Source of the DNA: G963668655 sp963668655
Lineage (GTDB): Bacteria; Myxococcota_A; SURF-8
DNA: 64,000 nucleotides
Direction of reading: 5' to 3'
Assembly: GCA_963668655.2 (NCBI GenBank)
Contig: CAXXPQ010000003.1
Coordinates: 868,001-932,000, forward strand
Under the pieces are notes generated by a model. That model had not been told where the DNA came from. It did not search any database and saw nothing but the letters and a program-made list of their open reading frames with translations. Below, in pieces: positions 1 through 7,900 of this stretch; the first letter of the stretch is position 1; each line of letters opens with the position of its first letter. The translations under genes and the position numbers were made by a program.

Positions 1-1
1 C

Positions 2-169
2 TGCCGCCTGTTCGGAGAGGAAAGCGCCGAATTCAGCATCCGGATCTACGTGGACGGCGCCCTGCACGCCCAGATTCAGAACGAACGCCTCAGCGACGAA
101 GGCGACCAGAAAAACTGGCGTATCGTGCGCAGCAGCGGCGTCTGGGGAAATCCCACGCCCATGGATTGA
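2..169 (+). CDS. C-terminal end of an unrecognised protein (5' truncated)
   Basis: An open frame enters from the left edge and ends in TGA at 167-169, giving the last 55 residues of a protein. The tail is polar with a beta-strand-like pattern (RIYVDGALHAQIQ) and ends GNPTPMD. I do not recognise the family. It lies 136 bases before the next start on the same strand, so it may be the upstream gene of the Mla-type operon, but the link is only positional. The reading frame is supported by typical high-GC codon use (third positions mostly C or G). Confidence 0.5.
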   Translation, partial: CRLFGEESAEFSIRIYVDGALHAQIQNERLSDEGDQKNWRIVRSSGVWGNPTPMD

Positions 170-305
170 CGGAAACCGAACCGGAAAAGGAAGAATTCAC
201 AAGGAAAAGGGAGTTTCCCGCTTGACCCCGGGCGACAATCGCGTTATGCACGAAAAAACGCTCGGAACCGCGAAAAATGCAATGAAGGAAAGGCCCGCCG
301 AAATC

Positions 306-827
306 ATGGCAATCCCGCGAATCGTTTTCATTACGCTCTGTTTTCTGATCGGATTTTCCGTGCTGGGATGCGGTCCGCACGTTCGGTATGAAAAGGGCGT
401 GGTTAAAACAGCCAAAACCGAATACCGCGCGGCGAATCCCGGTCCCGGCTGGAAACCCATCGATACCAGGGGAGCCGATCTCGCGTTCTTCAACGAAAAA
501 CTGGACGCCTTCGTCATGTTCAATTCCACCTGCGACGAATACCGCGACGCCCCCACGAGGGCCCTGGCCAATCACCTGTTCATCGGCATCGAGAAAAAGA
601 AAATCCTGATTCAGGAGGATCGTCCCCTGGACACGCGGGACGCCGTGTATACGGAAGTACAAGGAAAACTCGACGGCGCGACGGTGCGGGTGGCGGCGTA
701 TACCCTGGTGAAAAACTACTGCACCTACGACATCAGCTATTCCGCCCCCGGAAAGAATTTCGAGATCGGCAAACCCGCGCTTCAGGAATTGGCCAGGCGC
801 TTCAAGATCCTCAAGCGGAAGAAATAA
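306..827 (+). CDS. Small lipoprotein, first gene of the Mla-type operon
   Basis: Encodes about 173 residues. The chosen start gives a lipoprotein signal peptide: a short basic N-terminus, a hydrophobic core and lipobox VLGC with Cys22 as the lipidated residue. In-frame starts further upstream (222, 282) would put charged residues before the signal, so 306 is preferred; an AAGGAAAGG stretch lies upstream but 12 or more bases away. The mature part is a compact alpha/beta domain with a Cys pair (STCDEY and NYCTYD) and a basic end (KILKRKK). It is one base short of touching the mlaE-like gene. Its envelope location and position suggest an accessory role in lipid transport; no family is recognised. 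Confidence 0.75.
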   Translation: MAIPRIVFITLCFLIGFSVLGCGPHVRYEKGVVKTAKTEYRAANPGPGWKPIDTRGADLAFFNEKLDAFVMFNSTCDEYRDAPTRALANHLFIGIEKKKILIQEDRPLDTRDAVYTEVQGKLDGATVRVAAYTLVKNYCTYDISYSAPGKNFEIGKPALQELARRFKILKRKK

Positions 828-828
828 C

Positions 829-1608
829 ATGGCCCATTCGGACAGTTTCCACCCCAACCTGCGCGCCGAGGCGCTTTTCATTCTGGTCGGCGATCTGTTC
901 CAGCTGGCCGTGCGGGTGCTGCGGCTCACGTTTTCCCGCTCGCTGGAAGTCGTCGAGACCATCAACCAGATTCGACTTTTGGGCATCAAATCGCTCTCCA
1001 TCGTGAATCTCACGGCCATTTTCGCCGGCATGGTCATGGCGTTGCAGTTCGGCACCAGCATGGCGCGCTTCGGGGCTCGGGAATACGTGGGCCAGGTGGT
1101 AGCCATGTCCATCGTGCGCGAACTGGGTCCGGTGCTGACGGCTCTGATGGTCGGCGGCCGGATCGGCGCGGGCATCACCGCCGAACTGGGATCCATGCGC
1201 GTCACCGAGCAGATCGACGCCATCCGGGTGCTGGGAGCGGACCCCCTGAGCAAGCTGGTCGTGCCCCGGGTGCTGGCCGCCACGCTCATCATGCCTTTGC
1301 TCACCGCCATCGCCGACGTAGTGGGAATCATCGGCGGCGCGATCATCTCGAACCTGGAATTCGGCCTTTCGCCCATGTTTTATTATCAGTCCGTCGTGGA
1401 ACTGCTGAAAGTGGAGGACTTCACCTCCGGAATCGCCAAGGGCCTCGTCTTCGGCTTCTTCATCGGCCTGATCGCCTGCCGCCAGGGATTCCGGACCTCC
1501 GGCGGAACGGAAGGCGTGGGGCAGGCCACCACTCAGACGGTCGTCATCACGTCGGTCAACACCCTGATTACGGACCTGGTGCTGACGAAACTTTTGTTGT
1601 TGCTTTAG
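829..1608 (+). CDS. mlaE: MlaE-family ABC permease
   Basis: A 259-residue integral membrane protein of the MlaE/YrbE family, the permease of the ABC system moving phospholipids between inner and outer membranes. The family signature is visible in the middle (RELGPVLTALMVGGRIGAG, then AELGSMRVTEQIDA), with about five hydrophobic segments around it. Length matches E. coli MlaE (260). It starts one base after the stop of the lipoprotein gene and is followed after 12 bases by the ATPase, so translation is probably coupled. No MlaC or MlaB gene is seen in this operon. Confidence 0.93.
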   Translation: MAHSDSFHPNLRAEALFILVGDLFQLAVRVLRLTFSRSLEVVETINQIRLLGIKSLSIVNLTAIFAGMVMALQFGTSMARFGAREYVGQVVAMSIVRELGPVLTALMVGGRIGAGITAELGSMRVTEQIDAIRVLGADPLSKLVVPRVLAATLIMPLLTAIADVVGIIGGAIISNLEFGLSPMFYYQSVVELLKVEDFTSGIAKGLVFGFFIGLIACRQGFRTSGGTEGVGQATTQTVVITSVNTLITDLVLTKLLLLL

Positions 1609-1620
1609 GAGCGCTCCGGC

Positions 1621-2397
1621 ATGACCGTGCAACCGGAAACCATTATCTCCTTCCGAGGGGTGAAGAAAGCCTTCGACGAAAACGTCGTCTTCACGGACCT
1701 GACGCTGGACGTCCTGAAGGGCGAAACCATCACCATCATGGGAGGCTCCGGCACCGGAAAGTCCGTGGCGCTGAAGATCCTCATCGGTCTTCTGGAGCCG
1801 GACGGCGGCACGATCACGGTCTTCGGACAGGAGGTCAACGGTTTCCGGGAAAGCGACTGGCTGCCCATCCGCCGCCGGGTGTCCATGCTGTTCCAGAGCG
1901 GCGCGTTGTTCGACTCGCTCAATGTGCGGGACAACATCGCCTATCCGCTGAGAATCCACTTCAAGAACATCAGCGAGGAAGAAATCAACGACACCGTGGC
2001 GGAGAAACTGCGGCTGGTGGGGCTTCCCGGCATCGAGGCCATGAAGCCCGCCGACCTTTCCGGCGGCATGCGCAAGCGTGTGGGACTGGCCCGGGCCATC
2101 GCCATGAATCCGGACGTGATCCTGTGGGACGAGCCCACCACCGGGCTGGATCCCATCAACACCAGCCGGATCAATCGTCTGATCCGCCGCATGCAGGACG
2201 TGTTGAAATGCACGAGTATCGTGGTCACCCATGACATGGGATCGGCTTTCAACGTGTCCGACCGCATCGCTTTTCTGTACGACAAGCGAATCATCTTGGT
2301 GGATTCGGTGGAGCGCGTGCGGCAAAGCGAGATTCCCGAGGTGAAGAATTTCATCACGGGACGTTTCGAGGGACGATACCAAGACGACATTGCATAG
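1621..2397 (+). CDS. mlaF: MlaF-family ABC transporter ATPase
   Basis: A 258-residue cytoplasmic ABC ATPase that would power the MlaE permease. Walker A GGSGTGKS is at residues 41-48, the ABC signature is LSGGMRKRVGLARA, and Walker B runs into VILWDEPTTGLDP with the catalytic Glu. The residue pattern LSGGMRKR is typical of MlaF rather than general importers. It lies 12 bases after mlaE and 9 bases before mlaD on the same strand. Confidence 0.94.
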   Translation: MTVQPETIISFRGVKKAFDENVVFTDLTLDVLKGETITIMGGSGTGKSVALKILIGLLEPDGGTITVFGQEVNGFRESDWLPIRRRVSMLFQSGALFDSLNVRDNIAYPLRIHFKNISEEEINDTVAEKLRLVGLPGIEAMKPADLSGGMRKRVGLARAIAMNPDVILWDEPTTGLDPINTSRINRLIRRMQDVLKCTSIVVTHDMGSAFNVSDRIAFLYDKRIILVDSVERVRQSEIPEVKNFITGRFEGRYQDDIA

Positions 2398-2406
2398 GAC
2401 CTAAAT

Positions 2407-3561
2407 ATGGAAAAGAAAAACACGTTCATGGTCGGCCTGTTCGTGGCCCTGGGGTCGCTGCTGATCTTCGCGGTGATTCTCCTGCTCGGACAGGAAAGCA
2501 GCCTGTTCGAATCGCGAACGACGCTGTACATTCCCTTCGAGAACGTCGCGGGACTGAAACCGGGCTCCCCCGTCCGCCTGGCGGGCGTCACGGTGGGAAC
2601 GGTCAACAGCATCGATTTCGCCCCCACGTTGGACGACAAGAAAATGTACGTGGAAATCAGCGTTCAAGAGGAAATGATGCCCCGCATCCGCCAGGATTCC
2701 ATCGCCACCATCGGATCCAAGGGACTTCTGGGCGACAAGGTCGTGGATATCACCATCGGCGCGGAGGAATCCGCCCCGCACAAGGCGGGCGATTTCATGC
2801 ACTCCGAGGAGCCGCCGGATATGTTCCGCATCCTGGAAAAGGGGCAAACTCTCATCACCCATGCCGGGGACGTGGCCAAGGGCCTGAAGGAAGTCATCAA
2901 CAAACTGGCGGACGACAAAACCATCAAGGATGTAAAAGGAATCATCGAATCGCTGGACGGCATTTTCAACGAAGTGGAAAGCGGAAAAGGCATCGCCAAC
3001 GCGCTGATCTACAACCCCAAGGCCAAAGAGGACGTGGTGGCCATGATCGGAAACGTGCGGGTGGTGACCTACAAACTGCGCTCCACGGCCGATCAGATCG
3101 ATAAAATCGTAAACGAAGTCCGTTCGGGCGACGGCATCGTTCACGGCGTGATCTACGGCGACGAAGGCAAGGACATCATGCGCGACGTGAAACGGGCCAG
3201 CGGCTCCATCGCCAAGATCACGGAGGAAATCGTTTCCGGCGAGGGCATGTTGCACACCCTGGTGTACGATTCCGACAAGGGCAACATCCTGCGTAACCTG
3301 GAGGAAGCCACCGACGACCTGCGCAAGCTCGCCAATTACATCGAATCCGGCCAGGGAACCCTGGGCGCGCTTATCAAGGATCCCACGGTTTTCGAGGACT
3401 TGAAGCTGATTCTCGGCAATCTGCGGCGCAATTCCGTTTTAAAATCCCTGATCCGATATTCGATCTCGAAAGGAGAAAAGCGGGACGCCGAGAAAGAATA
3501 CATTCCGGAAGAAGGCCCTCCCGCGCCGTCCACGGATTCCTCGTCCGGAAAAACGCCCTGA
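2407..3561 (+). CDS. mlaD: MlaD-family MCE-domain protein
   Basis: A 384-residue periplasmic protein with an N-terminal membrane anchor (VGLFVALGSLLIFAVILLLG) followed by one MCE domain (about residues 35-120, with GLKPGSPVRLAGVTVG and IGSKGLLGDKVVDI). E. coli MlaD has about 183 residues; here about 200 extra residues follow, predicted mostly helical with repeated segments of the type SGDGIVHGVIYGDEG, SGEGMLHTLVYD and SGQGTLGALI. Such long helical tails occur in MCE proteins that build a tube or needle across the periplasm; that this one does so is inference. It ends in a Pro/Ser-rich tail and belongs to the mlaEFD unit. Confidence 0.92.
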   Translation: MEKKNTFMVGLFVALGSLLIFAVILLLGQESSLFESRTTLYIPFENVAGLKPGSPVRLAGVTVGTVNSIDFAPTLDDKKMYVEISVQEEMMPRIRQDSIATIGSKGLLGDKVVDITIGAEESAPHKAGDFMHSEEPPDMFRILEKGQTLITHAGDVAKGLKEVINKLADDKTIKDVKGIIESLDGIFNEVESGKGIANALIYNPKAKEDVVAMIGNVRVVTYKLRSTADQIDKIVNEVRSGDGIVHGVIYGDEGKDIMRDVKRASGSIAKITEEIVSGEGMLHTLVYDSDKGNILRNLEEATDDLRKLANYIESGQGTLGALIKDPTVFEDLKLILGNLRRNSVLKSLIRYSISKGEKRDAEKEYIPEEGPPAPSTDSSSGKTP

Positions 3562-3571
3562 TCCCGGAAAC

Positions 3572-4564
3572 ATGACCGATCTCACCTCCATTCTTTCCGG
3601 CGGGGTCCGGAGCCTTTCCAAAACCTGGCCGCTGGTTTTTCTTCTGGCTCTGTTCGAAATCGCCTCGACGCTGGCCGGTCTATTCCCCTTCCTGCTGGTC
3701 GTCGCCGTTTTCATCCGCCTGTTTCTGGCCGCCCCCATCCATCCCGTCACGGGCCAGGCCGATCTTTTCGGCCTCTGGCAGGCATATCGCGGCAACCACA
3801 TGATAATCCTTTGCTTTTCCGGACTTGTCGCCACGGTCTGGGGATTGCAGTTCGTCCTGACCACCTTCGCCAAGGCCGGGCTGATCGGCGAGTTGGGCGA
3901 ATGTATCCGGGATCGGCGAGAGGGCGGACTGGGCGGATTCCTGCGAAACGCCCAGCGTCTTTTCGGCCGCGTGGCCGTCTGGCGGCTTCTGCTGCACCTT
4001 GGCGGACTGATTCTGCTGGCTGGCTGGGTCGGAGGCGTTTTCGCTCTGGTCGAGTTGTCCGAGGCATCGGCCCCAAGCGGCGCGGCCGCCGCTCTCTTTC
4101 CGAATATCACCGTATTTTCAGCCTTTTACGTCATGGGAACCGTCCTGCTGCTCTTGCCTTTTCTGCTGTTCCATTTCGCATTCACGGCCTCTCTGGCCAT
4201 GGAGGACACCACGATCCGGCAGGCTTTTGGCCAAGCGATCCGCCATCTGAGAAGACACGAGGGCGCCATGCTGGTTTTTTACGCCCTGACCGTGATTTTT
4301 ATAGCGTGTTTCCAGATTCTCGGCACGGGGGGAACGATCTGGTGGTTCATCATGGCCGGGCGGGCTCCGCAGGCCGGATGGCCGGGACTGGCGTCCACCG
4401 CCTGGGATCTTTCTCTCCTGGTGGCGGGACAACTCCTGTGGATCCTGTCGTTGTCCTGGCAACTGGAACTGTACCGGCAAAATTTCCCGCCCGAACGGCC
4501 CGACACACCGGAGGATTTCGGGATCCGCGCCGTCCACTCCGCCGAATCGCTCTCTCTTGAATAA
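3572..4564 (+). CDS. Polytopic membrane protein, last gene of the Mla-type operon
   Basis: Encodes 330 residues with about six hydrophobic segments, the first near residues 17-50 and the others near 75-100, 135-160, 180-205, 235-265 and 275-295. No catalytic motif or known family is recognised. It begins 10 bases after the mlaD stop, so it is almost certainly co-transcribed with the lipid transport genes. A role in the inner-membrane side of envelope homeostasis is plausible from context only. Confidence 0.7.
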   Translation: MTDLTSILSGGVRSLSKTWPLVFLLALFEIASTLAGLFPFLLVVAVFIRLFLAAPIHPVTGQADLFGLWQAYRGNHMIILCFSGLVATVWGLQFVLTTFAKAGLIGELGECIRDRREGGLGGFLRNAQRLFGRVAVWRLLLHLGGLILLAGWVGGVFALVELSEASAPSGAAAALFPNITVFSAFYVMGTVLLLLPFLLFHFAFTASLAMEDTTIRQAFGQAIRHLRRHEGAMLVFYALTVIFIACFQILGTGGTIWWFIMAGRAPQAGWPGLASTAWDLSLLVAGQLLWILSLSWQLELYRQNFPPERPDTPEDFGIRAVHSAESLSLE

Positions 4565-4989
4565 TCCCTCCCCGAAAGCGTCCAAAAAATAGTGTTTTCC
4601 GGTGGCATTTCCCCGGCGAAGAAGCTGAAAAAGAACGGTGTACGAATTTCCTAACACCTTATAAATTTGAGTTTCCATCCGTTGTGGGATATGGTATGTT
4701 CGAATGGAAGGTACGTTAGTTAGGATTCGCCATAAAAGTTCGGGAAAAGATCCCGCGAAATTCATCTTGACCTTTCCGCGGCCGCCGGAATATTCTCGGC
4801 GAAATCGGCAGGTTTCGATCGGGATTTCACGAACGGGACAGGAAAACCGTTTTTCGCCCCGGGGTTGAGAACCGATGTCGGGCGGTTTTCTCGGAAGGTT
4901 CTCGCAAAACCGGAAACGTACCGATAACGTCATCGAAAGAATCTTTGGAGTCATAACGGATCGGGAACAGGCAGGGTAAGGAGATCCCC
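4565..4989 (+). other. Intergenic spacer before the giant surface protein
   Basis: No gene is supported in these 425 bases. The middle part (about 4630-4740) is clearly richer in A+T than the flanking genes and holds a promoter-like sequence. Nearer the start codon is an inverted repeat CGGTTTT (4883-4889) and AAAACCG (4906-4912). The long distance from that promoter to the start implies a 5' leader of roughly 290 bases. No riboswitch class is recognised. Confidence 0.5.
4667..4695 (+). promoter_or_regulatory. Candidate sigma-70-type promoter
   Basis: TTGAGT at 4667-4672 and TATGGT at 4690-4695 are separated by 17 bases in the A+T-rich part of the spacer. They would drive the 4990-9915 gene after a long leader. 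Confidence 0.45.
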
Positions 4990-7900
4990 ATGAAACACGT
5001 AACCCGCAAACGGATGGTGATGCTGGCTATAGCCGTCCTCCTGATGTGCTTCAAGATGGTTAGTTGTGGAGGACTGGACCTGGGATGCGACACATCCGAC
5101 ATCGGCTGCGACAGTTCGGGCTGCGACAGCATGGGATGCGACGGCTGCGGTGACGGCGGCTTCGCCATGCTTCCCTGGGGCGCCTATCCGGTGGACGAGA
5201 AAATCATGAACCTCGCCCAGTTGCGGGTCACCCAGGCCGGGTTCTCCTACATCGAGCGCAACGCCCAGAGCATCATCGCCGCGGCGCTCGGCGCGGAGGG
5301 CGGGCTGTGCTTCCCGGTGGACGAAACCAGCATCGGCCTGTGCAACATGTGCAGCGGCGGATGCGAACTCTGCCTGGACATCGCCAATATTCTCATCAAT
5401 CCCATCGAGGGCCAGGACACGCTGGAGGTGAAGATCTACCTCTCCTCCGACACCGTGATCTTCCTGCCGTTTTCCGGCTTCCTGTGCGACCTGACCTGCC
5501 AGGGCGTCAACATCGATTTCCGCCAGCAGCCCATGGAAATCACCACCTACATTCAGCTCCACATCGACGGCGACACCCGTCTGCTGGACCTGAGCGTCAC
5601 GGATCCCACCTTCAACTGGGATCAGATCAACATCGAACTGGCCGGCCTCTGCGGCTTCGGAACCAATTTCGTGCTCGACCTGCTCGTCCCCGCCGTGGAA
5701 CCGATCCTCAAGCCCATGATCCGCAACATGATCGAGGATCTGATCGAAGCCTTCAAGTGCGTGCGCTGCCAGGAGAATCCCTGCCCCGACCCGCTGAATT
5801 ACGGCGTCACCTGCGACGACAACAAAGTCTGCCGCAAACCCAACGGCTACTGCCTGTTGCAGCCGCTCGGCATCGAGGCGGAAGTGGACGTCGGCGCCCT
5901 GGCGGCCGAGTTCCTGCCGAGCCTGGAATCGAAGATCTGGCTGTCGCTGGCCGCCGGCGGCCGGGCCGAGGTGCTCCAGCAGGGCCTGGAAATCGCCATG
6001 TTCGGCGGCACCATGGTTCCGCCGGACGCCCCGGATCCCTGCACCGAAACGGTCTACTACGCCACCGATCCGCTGCCGCGCATCGAGGTCGGCAACGAGA
6101 ACCTGCACCAGAACCCGCCCACGCTGTACCACGTCGGCGCGGGCCTGCGAGAGGAACTGCTCGATCAGGCGGGCTACACCTTGCAGAATTCCGGCCTGCT
6201 CTGCATCACGCTGAGCGACGCCATGCTCTTCGAACTGAGTCCGGACATCGGCGGCTTCCTCTCCTGGAACGCGCTGAAACTGCTGATGCCCACCACGAAT
6301 CTGCTCACCCACGACGAAAACGTGCCGCTGGTCATCCGTCTGGAGCCGGGCGATCCCATCGACTTCGCCATCCTGGACGGCGAGACGGCCTTCCCCACCA
6401 CCCCCGGCGTGAACATCGCGCTGGAAGCCCGGATTCGGGATCTCAAGCTGCACTTCTACGCCCTGGTGGATGAACGTTTCATGCGCATGTTCACCATGCA
6501 GGTGGACATCGTGGCCACCTTCGGCATCGACAACCAGGACAGCGCCATCCAGCCGGTCTTCGGCCTGGACAACGTCCGCCTGGCCCCCGATCCCGAGAAT
6601 CCCGCCGACACGCATCCGCATTTCCGCGTGCCCTATTCCGTTCTCGGCGTGCCGCCCGCGGAAGTCGGCACCCAGCTGGAAGGCATGATCGCCAGCGTTA
6701 TCGGCCAGATTCCCCTTGATCCCTTCGACGCCATCGAGATTCCCGGCTTCGACATCAACGGAGACGACGTGGAGGATCTGTTCCTGAACATCGAGGACAT
6801 CGCCCCGGAGATGCCCAAGGGAGACGTGGAGGAATACTATGCGCTCTACGCCTACGTCAGCCTCGTCATGAACAGCCGGGGTCTGCCGCCTTCCCCGCCG
6901 ACACTGGCCAACACGGAGGTTTTCGTGGAAGAATCCTTCAACCCGACGACGGAACAGTTCGTGAAAGAAGGCATGAAACCCTGGATCCGTCTGGCGCTTT
7001 CCGGAAAAGATGCCGATCACGGTTCGGAGTTCTTGGAATGGTCCTTCAAACTGGACAACAAGGGATGGAGCCCCTGGTCCCGGGATCCGAATCCCACCCT
7101 GAGCCCCAACTGGTTCATGTGGCCCGGCAAGCACCGCATCGGCGTGCGCGCCCGGGATTACCGCTTCCGTTCGTCCATCGATCCGCAGCCGGAGTACATC
7201 ACCTTCGTCACGGATTACGTGGATCCGAGCCTGCGCCTGAAACGGGAAGGCAGCCGCATCCGCTTCATGGGCAAGGACAACGTCGCCCGGTCCGACGAAC
7301 TGCGTTACCGCCACCGCCTGAACGGCGGCAAATGGTCGGCCTGGTCCGCCAACGACTCCTTCGACCTGGCGCTTTTACGCGAATTCCCCGTGAAGATGAC
7401 GGTGGAGGTCAAGGACACCGTGGGCCTGACAGCCTCGCAGACCCGCACGTACAACGGCGCCTTCGTCAATCCCGTCCAGGCCAAGATCACCGGCTCCGGC
7501 GGCGGAGAAACACCCGAGGAAGCGAAAGCTCCCACCGGCTGCGCCAACGGCGGCGGCGCCCTTGGATGGCTCTTCCTTCTGGTTCTCTTGCCCCTGGCGG
7601 CGATCCGGCGCAAGACCGCCTTGCGTCCCCTGGTCCTGCTTTCCGTGCTCGCACTTTCCATGCTGCTGTTCTCCGCCTGCGGGAGTTCGAGCAGCGGTTC
7701 CTGCACCACCAACACGGATTGCGGCGCGGGTCAGATGTGCAGCAACGGAAAATGCGTGGACGCCCCCGACGGCGACTATGAAGTGGACTTCCAGCCTCCC
7801 GACGGCGATGAATTCACGGACGGCGACGAAGAAGTCGTGGACGGTGACGATGAAACCGACGAGGAGGCCGGTCTTTCCTGCGACAAACACGAAGATTGCC

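Noticed and set aside
4951..7314. Long open frame (787 codons) on the minus strand opposite the giant surface protein
   Set aside because: High-GC codon bias of the plus-strand gene removes stops from the antisense frame. The peptide is His/Gly/Val-rich without domains and has no ribosome site.
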